Shown: positions 34,136 through 47,496, counted from the first letter of the stretch. The stretch: DNA of 64,000 nt from Limnanthes douglasii subsp. nivea (GCA_036936605.1 JAUPFV010000001.1:345165081-345229080), one strand, 5' to 3'. The notes: generated by a model from the letters alone, not told the origin. A program made the numbers and translations.

Positions 34136-36000
34136 CCCTTCGTTATCCTTTATTAACTTCTATATATTTTAACCTTCCAAACATTAGTTCACATTTACTC
34201 AAATTCTATCGCTTCTCATATCTTCTATTCTTCTATAACAACATTACTTCTTGAGATAAAAAATGTTCTTTACTATTACTCTTTCATCATAATCTATTCA
34301 ATCGTACTATTCTCTTGAAACTTTAATTATATTTAATTTTTAATCATAAAATTTTTCTTTCTTTACTTACTATTCTTCAAATGAACAAAAATATATACGA
34401 GCATAAACAAAACACCATGTAGCCTCCTCCTCTCCTCATCGAATTTTGTTTTGTAAATATTTGTTTCTAGATTGAAAATTATTATAAGCTAAATAAATTG
34501 ATGTTTTTAATTCCATTTGTAGACATAGTTTTTTATGAAAATTTGTTGTAAAAAACTTGTTATTTTGCTAATCCAAGTTTTTTTTGTTATCAACTTTCTA
34601 ATCTTTCTTCCTAGTTGGCTTATAGTCTTTTTAACTCTCGTCTATGATTAAACTGTCTTTGATTACTAATTATTTATACTGTGTAAATGGATATACAAGT
34701 TACATTCTTTTTTTTATTAACTTTTTATACTTTGGCTTATTTTCTTAACGAATTTATGTTTCAAAATATTTTTTAAACTAGTATTCTTCATATGAACTAT
34801 AACAAATAAGAGATTATAGAAACAAACATTTTAAGTATTGAATATTTCAATATGTTTTCATCCATATCCCCAACTCCATAAGCTTCAACTACCCTATCAT
34901 CCAAATCTCTCAAAATAAGTAATACATTGTCTATCACAATTTTACAAAGATAGTAAACAAACTTTTGACTTCAATCGTCTTCCCTTACCAAACCACAACC
35001 TCCAACACTATTTGATAACAATGAACAAATATATAAAAAAATTCCTCGTCTAATGGAATGATCGTCATCTCTATAAAAGCCAAATATTTATCCAAATCGC
35101 CAAAAACTTTAGAAAATTCATAATTTAATTCCAACTGTGTCGCTTTTTTAAGGATTTAAAAAAATTAATGACTCTTACTAGATATTTTTAGATAAAACAA
35201 GATAAATATATTAATTCTATTGTTAAACTTCGGATATCCTTAATAATTTTTTGTGAGCTCACATTCAAAATTGAATTTACTTATTCAACACTAAACTAGC
35301 AACTCTTTTTTAATTATTACAAATCTCAAAGACTTTTCAGCTCGTGCATCAAATGAACACTTGAGATAATTTAACTTCAAATTTTATTTTCCCCACTTAT
35401 CAAACATTTATGATAATGTCTTTATATGATCATTTTTATCATCACTCTTTATTATCATATTATCAATTGTATTTGCCTAATGATTTTGTAAAAACATAAT
35501 TCATAAGCCTCGCATATGTTGTCACATCATTTTTAACCCAAGTATATTACTTGATAAAAATATAAAACCCTTTCAGTCATAAATGTTATGTAATCTTTGT
35601 GTTTAATATGCATCTTGATTTGATTGTAATCCATAAATAAAAATAACTCATTGATAAGGGTGTGATTTATCCAAACCACAACTGAGATCTATATATTATT
35701 TGGCTAATTTGGTTTGGTATATACATTGTAGAATATACCCAAAGGATGTGTAACACTGGGGTATATTGTGTAATAAGTAACATATATGTTTAAGATTAGT
35801 ATGAAAATAGAGTGGAATAGCCTAAAATGGGTAAACATGTGGCTTTTAGGCCTACCACAATCACTATTTATAGCATTATTCTTGTTTGGAGGAAGGATGA
35901 ACAATTATTACTTTATTAACATTTTCTGAAACTTATGGAACTTGCATCTTGTAATATCTTAGACCGAATAACGCCTTTTTGATATTTCTGAAACCATAAC
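34136..36000. other. AT-rich sequence; end may contain a decayed LTR
   Basis: No gene. Because a primer-binding-site-like motif starts at 36001, the sequence directly before it may be the 3' part of a decayed LTR. No partner LTR was identified. Confidence 0.4.
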
Positions 36001-36017
36001 TGGTGACTATAGTGGGA
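36001..36017 (+). promoter_or_regulatory. Primer-binding-site-like motif of a gypsy relic
   Basis: TGGTGACTATAGTGGGA corresponds, with a few changes, to the primer site of the young gypsy element (TGGCGACCACAGTGGGA, minus strand, ending at 56574). It precedes gag-like sequence on the same strand. Confidence 0.6.
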
Positions 36018-39000
36018 GAGATCTGCTACCCGAATTTGATTTCTAAACCCAAGCAAAAAATCAAGCACGTTCGATAAATTCTTCAGGAGAGATTAACATT
36101 GATATGCAAGATTATCCCACAGTTAGAGTTTAGAGTTTAATGATTGGATTTGTGTTTGATGAAATGAAAAACGGGTTGAAGAACAATATTACAATGATCA
36201 ATTTACCGAAGAGCAACTCGACCAGTCTACTGGCGGCATAGTATAAAGAGCAGTTAGAGAATCTTGTGAAGCTAAATGCTGAAATAGATACAAATATGGC
36301 CGCTATGAAGGTCCGATCTGAGGTTAGAAGAGAATAATCTTCTGAAGGTAACGAAACTGAGTACCGTTATTTTTTGAAAGATAAGCGTATGAAATATATG
36401 AATCCAATTCGTTATGTTTTGAGAAAAGAGATAAAGACAAGATATTGTTATAATTCGTTGAAGTCTAGCAATGCCAGAGAGAAATTATTGTCACAAATAG
36501 ATACCTAAGAGACAGATTTCAAAAAACCATTCATATTATCACCGGACATCCCGACAAGAAAGGAATCTGAGGAAGATACAGGATAATACAAATAAATAAA
36601 CACCAATTTCTGAAGCCAAGGATAGGGCGGTAACTGTATAAATAAGAGATCAACAAGAGACGGCCCACGTTCAATTTGTAAATCCTACCAATGAGGATCT
36701 TTATACGGTGGTTAATGAAGGCCCGAGAGGAAACCTGTATAAGCTCGACCACAATTGGAGGGAGACATTTTAGCACGGCTTATGACAAAGTGTTTTAATA
36801 TTTTACGGTTGGAAAACATCAATGAGAGCCAAGACCCAGATAATTTATATTAAAAAGTTCAAAAATATCATATTAAACTTTGAAGATGAAGATAAGCTTA
36901 TGTGCCGTGCTTTCTTTCAAACCTTTAAGGGTGGAGCCTCAAAATGGTGTAATCGGTTACCAGAAGTATGTACTAAAAACTTTCACATGTTCAAAACTTT
37001 ATTTAGATAATAGTTTAGGAGAAGTAAGAAATTCTAAGAGAGCAGAGATACAATCATGAACTGCTGAAAAAAGATTGAAGACAGTCTGAGGGAGTATACC
37101 ATGCATTTTGTTCAAATAAAAACAGATTTGGACGGTTGTGAGGAGTTGTTTGCTTGCGTTTCATATAGATAAAGTCTTTTCCCTGCAATTTTAAGGGAAA
37201 ACATTGCTACAAAACATGCCTTAACCTCTAGCGCTTATTAGTACAGGTCAAGAAACGGATAATCGTGGAAGAGATCCACGTAGTGGAACTCACATTTATG
37301 CCTTAACAAGGGTATCATAATTTGAAATCACCCATGGTCATCTATCAACAGTCACCTGTTTTGTTTTATCGGTCTCAGACACATCCGATCCAAACGTTTC
37401 ATCCTCCAACTACATCTCGACTAAGGGTTTTGAATCAAACACCATCGAGACCAAACACCAATCAACAGGTTGTAAATGTCCAGCAGACACCAAAGCCGAT
37501 GTCGAATAAGTGGGTCCGACTTGACCATTATACAGAATTGACTGAGCGTGTAGTGATGATTTTTAATAAAGCTAAAAGTCAGATAAAATTCTAAAAGCTT
37601 TATCTAATTCAGATTCCGAGTGAGAGAATTGTAAGTAGCATGAGGACACCAGCCATGAAACAGAGGACTGTATAACTTTGAAAAATTAAATTCAAGTGTT
37701 AATTAAGAATGAGAAATTGAAGAAATTTGTCAAAACAATAATGGAGCTCAGCAGCAGGATTTGATTGAAAATGAGGTGGTCGTGATGGCTCCGAAGCAGG
37801 CAGATATGTTGATGACCATAGAACTGGTTGACTCTTTTGACGTGTCTTTGGAATATTTGAATCCAAAACCTAATCGAAGTATTATTATATCTGTTGAGGA
37901 ACCAAAATCCAAGGGAAATAGTTAATTGTGTAAATTCTTTGAGCCTCTAACTATTTTTGGTACGGATATTGTTTCATGGATTACACATTTTTTTCTCGAA
38001 AAAGGCACATAATAAGTTTGGCAACCTAACTGGAAACAGGCGTTATGACTCATCTATACAAAACTCTATTTCTTTTATTGTGTTCTGATGATGATGACAT
38101 AAGAGAGTTGGTTGGACCATATGAAAATGTGGTGGTAATAGAAACTTCCTTTGTGAGGAGTGAAATCTGAAGAATTCTGATCGACATCGGTAACTCTGCC
38201 AATATCCTATTCATGACAATGTATGAATAAATGGAAAAACCTCAAATCATCCTCCAATCCGAACAAACTATAGTAGGCTTCATTATGGTGAGCGCTGAGT
38301 TGGTTATAGAATTCGAGAGAGTGGTAGAGTTGGGTCATGTGTCGTTTATAAAAGAGGTAGCACTTTTGTTCATAGTGGTGGATGCCCCGATATCATATAA
38401 TATGATCTTTTGCAGATATTGGTTGTTGATGATGCACGATGTCTCCTTCACAGTTCACCATTGTTTAAAGTATATGGTGAGAAGAAACGTAATAGCCTGA
38501 AAATGGCTAGAAAGTGTTACAAAACGGCTTTGGCCCCGAATAAAATCCTAAGGATGGAGGCCAAGAGGGGATACAAATTACAATGGTTTATCTTGGAGTC
38601 CGATGTTGTTGATGATAGAGGGAGACCCCCGGTTTTTTTGTTCTCATTGAGAGCTATGAAAAGTACATCTTTTCTAACGGTGAAACCTTGAAGATTGGCA
38701 CTATGCTATCACCGGAAGTTCAATAAAGATTGATACAGTTTTTATCAGAAAAGTTAGATATGTTTGCATGGCGTACTGAGGATTTTATATGGGTATCGTG
38801 GGTATTATTTGTTATAAATTGGCCATCTAGCATAATATGCGTCTAATTATACTGAAAATAAGATTTTTTTGCTTTAACAAATTCGAAGTGATCATAGAAA
38901 AAGTGAACCGATTATCAAAAGTGGATCACATACGAGAATCTCATTACCTATTATAGACAAAAAAAAAAACTCAATCCTCATGAAGAAGAATAACGGGAAT

Positions 39001-39340
39001 GGAGGATGCGTGTTTCCTTCACCGCTTCAGACAAACCATGTCTGAAGGACCCATATTTGATCGGGATAGATCATCTTGTGGATTCAACTTTGGTAAATAA
39101 TCTTTTGTCATTCATAAACTCAGATAGATTTGAGGGATCAAGAAAGCACTTCGTTCATAACAGGAATGGGTGCACACTGTTACAAAGTAATATTGGTCAG
39201 GCTAAAAAATGCTTGAACCATTTACCAACGGTTGGTGAATAAGGCTTCTAAAAATCAGATAGGACGAAATGTTGAAGTATATATTGATGATATGTTGGTT
39301 TAGAACTCCAAAGACGAAGGACATTTCTCCGACCTGTAAA
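36018..39340 (+). pseudogene. Tat-type gypsy gag-pro-RT relic
   Basis: Matches to the young element's protein occur in order on the plus strand. They are gag at 36822-37010 (FKNIILNFEDEDKLMCRAFF and SKWCNRLPE), a linker to protease (DIRELVGPYENVVVIE near 38110), a protease active site changed to DIGNSANILF (near 38180), IFCRYWL (38400), RT DHLVDSTLVNNLLSF (39065) and the catalytic-type VEVYIDDMLV (near 39275). Many stops and frameshifts interrupt it. It ends at about 39340 where opposite-strand gypsy sequence begins. Confidence 0.75.
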
Positions 39341-39344
39341 TATA

Positions 39345-40010
39345 ATCTTTTTCAATACCTTTCTCACATTTGAGAGTTGATCATGATCTGCTTTAATACC
39401 TTTCTCATTGATCATTTAGCCAAAGAGCTTCTCAGACCGTACACCAAATGTACACTTGTTCATATTTAACTTTAGAATAACCTTTTTTGGGTTTGAAAAG
39501 GTTTTGGATAAGATAGTTAGATGATCTTCATCTTGAATGTTTGTGACTAACATATTATCAATGTATTCCTGCAAGTTTCGACCGAGTTAGGTTGCAAAGA
39601 TCTCGTTGACATATTGTACATATGTTGCCCCAATATTCTTCATCCTGAAAGATATTATATTGTATCAATGAAGCCATACTCTAGTTATGGATGTAGTGTG
39701 CTACTGATTATCTTCGTGCCTTTTTATTTTGTTGTATTCAAAATAAACATCCATAAAGGATAACATCTTCTTCTCTGAAGCCACATCCACTACTTGGTAA
39801 ATTTTTGGGAGTGGAAGGGGATTATATGACATGTTTTGTTTAAGTCTATGAAATTTATGCACATAATCCACTTACTAATATTCATTTTCATTAGTATTGG
39901 ATTTGTTGTCAATAATGGTAATAGGATTTTTGTATGTGCCCGACTGCCATCAATTTTTCCACTTCCTCCATAATTTCTGTTTTTTTGTTTGGAGTATGAA
40001 CTCTTTTTTT
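39345..40010 (-). pseudogene. Gypsy reverse transcriptase relic, copy 1
   Basis: The minus strand encodes QEYIDNMLVTNIQDEDHLTI (RT catalytic motif, with the second Asp changed to Asn) near 39500-39590. Flanking pieces resemble NPKKV and C-terminal RT. It is homologous to and in the same orientation as 41760-42345. The preceding plus-strand relic is cut off at about 39340, so this segment was joined or inserted there. Confidence 0.65.
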
Positions 40011-41750
40011 ATTAATTAACCTAAAGTTTTTTTTTATTGAAAATTTGTGGCACATAAATTTTCCCAAGAATTCTATAACATCCTGGGCATTTCAAGCAAA
40101 CAGGTCAAGATTGCATCGTAAAAGATTGAGTAGCTTATACCCGAGATCCACAGGGATGTCTCATCCAATCCATTATACTTTCTCTCTTTCCATTTTGATG
40201 CCTTCAACTTATTATTATGCCTCTATATATGGGGAGCTTTTCCAGAATCATCCATATCATCTAGAATGATGGAGTTCGATGATGATTTTTATTTTCTTAA
40301 GACTATAAAAGTTACATAGCATTCCCTGAAAGTATTTTGATTCCCTCTCATTACTCTCACATTTATATGGATTGAGAACGTGAGCAATTGATGTAATATG
40401 AAAAGTACAACGTGCATTTGATTCATACATGACTTTCTCACAATTACATTGTGGAATGAGGGTGCATCTACTATCATGAATATGAAACATACTTTCTTAT
40501 TAAATTCCTACATATCAAGGACTATGTTTAAAGTGATCTCACCCAATACACATTTACACCAATAAATTAAGTTAAAATACTATGAGAATAGATTAGTACT
40601 ATAGAATCTCTTATTTTATCGTATGTACTATTGTTTACGATGTTGGTCAAGCTTCCAGTGTCTATCATGATTTTTTTAACTTTAACTCCAGCTTATTCAA
40701 TTATGATTTGTATAAAATTAATTTGCAGTATTGTTAATCCTCTCGAATCATCATTTAAGAATGACAATATCGGGTATGTATTTTGGTAGAGGTGTGAAGA
40801 TGTTTGAAATTGGTGATGTATATATCAACAAAGAATTTATTCTTCTCTCGCAATTACACAGATGGTCTGTCTATTAGGATTTTAGTATAGATATTTCTCC
40901 TAAGTCTAGATATTTCTCATATCCTACCTCAAAAGTTGCATTCTTATTTTAGATTCACAGTTTTCAACCCCTTCTAGTGTTGGCCTTTCAATTTTGGATG
41001 GCGGGTCTCGGTCATCCCCATCATTCCTTGTTTCATTCATGTTCTTATTTTTTAAAAAAAAAAATGGGAGTTTTCCATCATCAGTCATATTCCATACTTA
41101 CTCTTGTAAAGCCTAACAGTCCCTAATGTAGTGTCTAATGTTGTATGAAATCTATAAGATTTGATATTGTCTATGTGTTCCATGCGACCTTCTAATCTTT
41201 TTGATCGCTGATACTTGACTATGTCTTTTGTTCTTTTATAAATAACTCTTAAATTCTCAGTCAATTTGGTATATGACCTTCTGGTCTTTGTTTCATGTTG
41301 ATACTATAATTATTATTTTAGTTGTTCCTAGGTTTCCTTCAGTAAACTTTCCCTTGATTGTAATCCTTTGGTCGGACTGAAGCTTCATTATGCAGTTTGG
41401 AGTTAACTTATGCCACTATAAGTGCTCATTGTTATCTGATACTGTATGGTAATGTAGCTACACATTTGAAAATGTTGTGTCATCATCAAGACTTGCTATT
41501 GAAATATTTTCAAATTTAATATATCGCTCCACTTGCACTAACACGTCTCTAGAGAAGTAAGGAACTCCTTTATATTGTTAAAGTTTTTTTCATAAGTCAG
41601 AATCCAATTGAACCTTCATGCTCATCTCACACCTTGGAAAAAAATGTACACATTCGTTTGAGCATCCTGAAATAAATTTGCTTGATACCATTAATCAACC
41701 TGCCAATATATGTACTTTATTTTATTTCTTGAGGGATCCATTTCAATAAA
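40011..41750 (-). pseudogene. Gypsy protease and gag relic
   Basis: The minus strand near 40645-40690 encodes KKIMIDTGSLTNI, the aspartic protease active-site region of a gypsy element. Sequence at about 40045-40270 is duplicated at about 42430-42650 (both share CACATAAATTT, CAAGATTGCRT and CCATTTTGATG-like blocks). From 41000 to 41700 a gag-like part is plausible but not readable. Confidence 0.5.
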
Positions 41751-41759
41751 TTTTCAAAT

Positions 41760-42345
41760 TTAAGCATGATTTACTTCAATACCTTTCTCACTGACCATGT
41801 ATCCTAACAACTTTTTGAACGTACACCAAATATACATTTATCCAAATTTAGCTTTATATTGACCTTTTTGGGGTTTGAGAAGGTCCCGACGAAGTTATCT
41901 TGATGATCTTCATCTTGAATTCTTGTGACCAACATATCATCAATGTATTCTTGCAAGTTTCGACTGAGCTATGTTGCAAATATTTTGTTGACAAGTCGTA
42001 TATATGTTGCCCCAATATTTTTCAGCCCGAAATACATTACATTATAGCAATTAATCCTTATTTTGGTTATAAATGTGGTGTGCTCCTGATCATCTCTATG
42101 CATTTTTATTTGGTTGTATCCATAATAAATATCCATTAGAGATAACATCTTATTCCATGAAGTCGCATCCACTGATCGATCGATTCTTTAGAGTGAAAGA
42201 TGGCTATTTGACATGCTTTTCTTAAGTCCGTGAAATCTGCGCACATCTTCCACTTACCATTCTTCTTTTTCACTAGTACTGGATTTGATATCAATACTAC
42301 AAAATATGACCGTATGTGCCTGACAACAGTCGGCTTGTCCACTTC
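41760..42345 (-). pseudogene. Gypsy reverse transcriptase relic, copy 2
   Basis: Minus-strand pieces include VLVKKKNGKWKMCADFTDLRKAC (42136-42342), KMLSLMDIYYGYNQIKMHRD followed by DQEHTTFITK (41969-42172) and YIDDMLVTRIQDEDH near 41930. This is the N-terminal half of a Tat/Athila-type RT, with frameshifts and substitutions. Confidence 0.8.
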
Positions 42346-43140
42346 CTCAGTAGTTTCTTCTATGGGAAGTATGACATCTTTTATTTCTTAACTGGCTGAA
42401 AAATGTTGTTGATTAAAAACGTGTGGCACATAAATTTGGTAGGAAATCATGTGGCATTCCAACAAAGCATATCAAGATTGCGTGATAAAAAATAAAGTAA
42501 TTAGATGTGAAACCCATAGTAATGTTTGAGTCGATCCGTAATACTCTATCTTTTTCCAATTTGATGTTTTTTACTTCTTATTGCTCAATAAGGTGAGTGG
42601 CTTCTCTAGGATCATCCAAGTTTTTTTTAGGACGATCGAGTTCCATGCTGATTTTTATTTCTTTGAAGTTAAAAAAGTTGCATAACACTCTCTAGAATTT
42701 TATTTTATTTTCTCTAATGTCTTCCATCTTGTCGTGGATTGGAAACTCGAAACAGTGAGGCATTATAAAGACTACAACGTACATTTCATTGAGCCGTGAT
42801 ATTTTCACGATTATATTTGAAGGTTTTGAATACACGAATAAAAAAATATTGGTCAAAATTTATATTTAATTTAAAAAAAAAACAGATGAGTGATATAGTT
42901 TTCTATTTCTTCAAATTGATTTTTTTTTTAAAGTTCCATTGACTCGCTGCATTTTTTTTCCTTAATCAGCTTCCAGACTGTATCAATATTTGATTGCATT
43001 GTTGATAGACTTTTATTTATATATATGTATATATATTAAATTTATAAATCAATGCATATCGATGATGTAATTTATTTTATCAGCTTTTTTATGAATGGTA
43101 CCTAGTCTGTTCATTATATAGGTTAAATGAGGTTTTATTC
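42346..43140 (-). other. Decayed upstream part of RT copy 2 and AT-rich spacer
   Basis: It carries the sequence shared with 40045-40270, then loses recognisable similarity after about 42900. Confidence 0.45.
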
Positions 43141-43145
43141 CGCTG

Positions 43146-43560
43146 TTAAATAGACTGGGTTTGGACCTCACCTGTTACCAGTTTATCCCGGCACTTGTCT
43201 AAAAATCTGTTATGGCTCTTTTCAACACTGGATATGAAGTTCGAAACCAGGAAAATTAAAGCCTTATCAATTATTACAAAGCAGAAGGTCCACTGCCTTA
43301 AACGAACAACAATAATAACGACCAAGTGATAAGAGCTAGCTACATTACAATAACAAAGCACAGCCACGTGATAGTTCCTTTAATTAAGATTGAGATCAGA
43401 TTCAACTTGATCCGAGCTATGGAACAGCTACAGTGGTCCATTATTGGTGAAGCGCAGAGCCTCGGCCAGCCAACATAAACGAGAAGACATAAGAAACATT
43501 CAAAGCTAAAGACAAAAGGGAAAAACGTTTCAACAGATTCCACCAACCACAATTTATGAG
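43146..43560 (-). other. Compositionally distinct segment, possible gene fragment or 3'UTR
   Basis: Base composition here is more balanced than in the flanks, and two overlapping minus-strand ORFs of about 70 codons are open. Neither translates into anything I recognise. A fragment of a host gene (for example a terminal exon plus 3'UTR) carried or left here is possible, but nothing proves it. Confidence 0.25.
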
Positions 43561-43682
43561 ATAAATTAAGTTGTATTCAATTGAAGGAACCAATAAGACA
43601 CTAAGCACATGCCAAGATTCATACAGGTGTTTTGTTATCTAACCACTGTTCTACGTAAAGGACATATCATGCGTGACAAAAA

Positions 43683-43704
43683 GCTAGCATGCTAGCGCAT
43701 GCGC
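43683..43704. repeat. Two overlapping perfect palindromes
   Basis: GCTAGCATGCTAGC (43683-43696) runs into GCGCATGCGC (43695-43704). Confidence 0.9.
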
Positions 43705-45755
43705 TCGTTTAATATTTTCTCATGTAGTTTATATTAATTTTTGAACAAATTGTTTAGATTTTATTCGAAAATGGTGAAAGAAATTCAATATATTGCTATA
43801 GATTTTATTCAAAAATGGTGAACGAAATTCACTATATTGCTAAACGCACTAAAATTATGTTGCAAAGTATAGAACACTTAGGTTTGCTAGAGTCTTATAA
43901 GTAATATTTTAGACCTGTTTTGACACTGGTGTTTTAGTTTGGTACGGCATAAATTTATTTGCTAAATATATTGTAATATAGCCGTAAATTATAATATTAT
44001 TTGTTGTTGATTTGAAAATGTTAGATTTTTTTCAAGTTAATTTGGTTGTTGAAATATTATTTTTGTCGGATTATAGATTTTGATTGAGAAATTGTGTACT
44101 AGATGCTTCAAGCGAAAGAACTCATTTGAAGGTAGACTATAATAGTTGTTATTTTCGCACCTCCAAAACTAGTAGAATAGGATTTCTATGATATAGAAAT
44201 GGTAATATCTTTTGTGCTACTCCAATAAACAAGGGTTTTTTCTTTCTCTTTTTTTATCCTGATATAGAAACATCTCATGTGTCACTCAAAAAAGCAAAAA
44301 CAAAAAATCATTCTCGTAATCAAATATCTCGATTATTTTTGAGTTTCAAAACATATACGACTTCCATTTATGAAAATACGAGGTAATAGTAAGCTTTTTT
44401 TTAGTGGCGAAACAAAATATATTAAATTCGCACAATGTACATTATTTGTTATTTCTCAAATGATAATTTAGAAAAAACATAATACATTACACTTACGAAA
44501 CATATCACTATATATTATGTGAAATATGACATTTGTATCTTGCGAAATGATATGTTGCGAAACATAGTGCAAAATGATATGTGCAAAATATCGTAAATTA
44601 AACATGGCGTGTTAAATTCGCGAAACAAAAATACTTATTCTTACAAAATGATATGTTACAAAACATTATATAATGTCTGGCAGAATATGATATATTACGA
44701 AATATATTTTAACATATGTAATTTTTATTGATTATGTCGTAGAAGAGATATATACGCGTTAAATGATGTGCACGTTGTTACCGGACTGAAAATTATCAAT
44801 AATATTGTGAAGATTACTGCATAATATTCCTTAACTAAGTCTTTATACTATAGATAGTGATCTGTTAGGTTTAGTGTACGAATAATTATGTGAGGAAATT
44901 GAAAAATGTAAAGGTGTTAAATTAGATTTAGCACGAGATTTAGTAATCTTGGATGCAACGACAACAACCTGACTTTACCAATGATGACGTGACATATGTG
45001 ACGCATGCGTATTTATTGTACTTATTTGGATGCATTATATTTGCTAGGAAACAAATGTAAACCAAGTCTAAGTATGCACTTATCCTCATATATATTGATG
45101 GTATAGGGTCTTATGATTTGGTGTTTGTGTACTGGTGCATATTTACTATCATTTGGGCGAGCTTCATAATATTTAAAGAAGACCGTGTGTGATTTTCTAG
45201 CTATACTAAATACATGATCATCAACCATTTTCTAATTTTTATATCTTTATACGTACGGATTACACGAGTGAGATGTCATTCATACTAAAGTGGGATGTAT
45301 GTTGCGTTATTCTAACTCTACGTCAAAAACCATATAGAGGGTTATGTTGAGTCACGTGACCGAGTATGGCGTACGTTGTTTTATTTATTTATTTTATTTG
45401 CAAAATAAAGAAGGATAATTAGGTTACAAAGTGAGAGAATTATATGTGTGAAACTTTATGAAATGGATCTACAAAATTTGAAAGATATAATTTTTTAAAC
45501 TATAAGATATTAATTTGCAAAATTATATCGAAATTAATTTGCAAAACTGGAATAATTTCATTAGCAAAACATAATTTAAAAAATTAGAAAACATTAATTA
45601 AGTAATTAAAATATGTTTATTAGTAAAATATAATTTTCAAAATGATAAGAAATAAAGTTAAAAATTATAAAGGTACTAAATTCATTAACTATTATGATTT
45701 TTCACGTTATGTTTCAACCATATTCGTGACGCTTCACTTTTTTAAAAATAGATAG
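43705..45755. other. AT-rich stretch with diffuse GAAACAT-type motifs
   Basis: No gene supported. A loose motif (GCGAAACATA, GCAAAATAT and relatives) recurs many times from about 44390 to 44720 and again at 45470-45640. A 68-codon minus-strand ORF at 45022-45228 has no recognisable features. Confidence 0.4.
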
Positions 45756-45776
45756 AACTATGTAAATATAACTGAC

Positions 45777-46193
45777 TTGAGTCATATACAACCATATTAT
45801 TCAAAACGAGTACTTCACCATGTACAAGATATTATCGGAGTTTTTAAAAGCAAAAATCAGACGGAAGACGCTGACAACTGTGTACCAGTAAAAATATCAA
45901 ATTTGGGAATCATGACACCTGTTTTTCTGCGAGAGGAGCAGCATGGGTATGTAGTCTCTGAAGGAGTAGACCGGTTCACTTTGGATTGTGCGAGATGGAT
46001 ACATGAAATGGGTTGGGTAGAAGTTGTAAATCATGCACTCGCAGACATTAAATCGTATGTCTACGATGACATTAAAAATATAGTGACACAACCGCTGAGA
46101 GTTGCAGACCATACAATTTCCATTGACCCCTCGATATTTCAAGACAATTATGATGAAATCTACACCACTTTATTTCTATACCGATATTTATAG
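45777..46193 (+). CDS. Unidentified open reading frame (138 codons), possible gene or viral/transposon fragment
   Basis: The frame is open from just after a TAG at 45753 to a stop at 46191. It has no ATG at its start, so 45777 (TTG) is only the first candidate start. The frame may be an exon that begins upstream. The product has a mixed, protein-like composition (for example REEQHGYVVSEGVDRF and ARWIHEMGWVEVVNH), unlike the surrounding AT-rich text, and no low-complexity runs. I recognise no domain. There is no promoter or splice evidence. It lies about 400 bp before the young gypsy element. Confidence 0.3.
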   Translation: MSHIQPYYSKRVLHHVQDIIGVFKSKNQTEDADNCVPVKISNLGIMTPVFLREEQHGYVVSEGVDRFTLDCARWIHEMGWVEVVNHALADIKSYVYDDIKNIVTQPLRVADHTISIDPSIFQDNYDEIYTTLFLYRYL

Positions 46194-46592
46194 TAATTTT
46201 GTAGTATTTTTTTATTGTTGTACTATGGATACTATATGTTATGTGCCATTAAATTTTGTACTACAATATTAAAATTTACCAAAAGTGTGGTTACTAAAAT
46301 TGCAAAACATGAGGTTAACCAAGACTAAAACTATGAAACGTAGTCATACTAGATTTGGAGAAACTATTATTAACCAATACATGAAAAAAAAATTGTTTCA
46401 ATAGTTACAAAAAACATGGTGTTGCAATAGTTACAAGACATTGCTATAATAGAATTGCAATACATGCTCTTACAAACATTATGAAACATTTAGTTAACCA
46501 TGGATTGTGAAACATGTGGTACCATAATTGCAACATATTCTCATGATGGAATTGTAAAACGGACAGAATTAAACCAAGACTTTCGAAACGTA

Positions 46593-46597
46593 AAGTT
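46593..46597. repeat. 5-bp target site duplication of the gypsy element, left copy (AAGTT)
   Basis: AAGTT directly precedes the left LTR and recurs directly after the right LTR at 57056-57060. Confidence 0.9.
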
Positions 46598-47057
46598 TGG
46601 TGTGGATAAAAATAGCCCGAGGGTAGGTTAGTAATTTTAAGTGGAGTATCAAGGTGGTACAGGGGTGTTTATCGGTGGTGTAAGGGTGTTTAACGGTGGT
46701 GTAAGGGTGTTTCAAGGTGGAGAGATAATTAAGCAGCTTGGTAGCAGTTAATTTTTATTACCCCAAGTTAATGCTGGTGGTTGAGCATTTATAGTGTGAT
46801 GTTTGGGCCCTTATGGGCTTTCGGGTCAAGTTTAATGGACCCGGGTCATGTTTAAAGACCCATGAGTTCTAAGCAGGAGGACAGGTAGCTTAGTCAGGAA
46901 GTGTTTAGGTTTTTTAATACTTTTGTCATAGTTCGAACAGCCTTAGGCTCACATTGTCTCGAAGTGATCTGTCCGGTCCAAATGATCTGTCCGGTATTCG
47001 GAGAGAATTTACACTGACCTGCCCTTCCGGGGAGATGTCCTGGATTCGGACTCATCA
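46598..47057 (-). repeat. Left LTR (3' LTR of the element), 460 bp
   Basis: It runs from TGGTGTGG to GGACTCATCA. On the minus strand it starts TGATGAGTCC and ends CCACACCA. Confidence 0.93.
46653..46715. repeat. 21-bp tandem repeat inside the LTR, three copies
   Basis: Three 21-bp units start with GGTGGT at 46653, 46674 and 46695. They are followed by a partial GGTGG. The same array is present in the right LTR (about 56633-56695). Confidence 0.9.
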
Positions 47058-47071
47058 GGAGCCCCTTTTTT
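47058..47071 (-). promoter_or_regulatory. Polypurine tract
   Basis: On the minus strand AAAAAAGGGGCTCC directly abuts the 3' LTR. This is the expected position of the plus-strand primer in reverse transcription. Confidence 0.8.
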
Positions 47072-47388
47072 AGGTGTTTGAGCAAGTGTCTTTGTCAAAG
47101 ATCTAAAAAACCTGTCCGATTACAGGAAGTGGTTCTTAATTCGGAGAGAGTTATGGGTATACCCGGACAGGTCAAACGTTACGAATTTCAAACGGTTTTT
47201 GCCAGAGTTAATGGGACACGTGTCACTCCCTGATTGGTCACTCCAGCCGTTTTTCCACCTTGAATTTCGCACCACCTTCTTTAACAAGTTACCTCTTTAA
47301 TTGCCAATAATGACATCAGCGCCTCCTCTTAATCATTACCTGACTTTTCGGATTCTCCTAGGAATCAACTCCTTTTTTTCACATTCAC

Positions 47389-47395
47389 TATAAAT
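47389..47395 (+). promoter_or_regulatory. TATA box of the antisense gene
   Basis: TATAAAT on the plus strand lies 108 bp before the ATG at 47497 and is followed by a pyrimidine-rich CTCACTATCTC leader. It sits in internal sequence, not in the LTR, so the antisense gene seems to have its own promoter. Confidence 0.65.
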
Positions 47396-47496
47396 TCTCA
47401 TTCATTTTTCACTGTCTCACTATCTCTTTCAAATTTCACTCTGCATTTTCACTCAGAGCTTTATCTCTCTAAAACGAAAATTTCCTTGGTTGTTTT

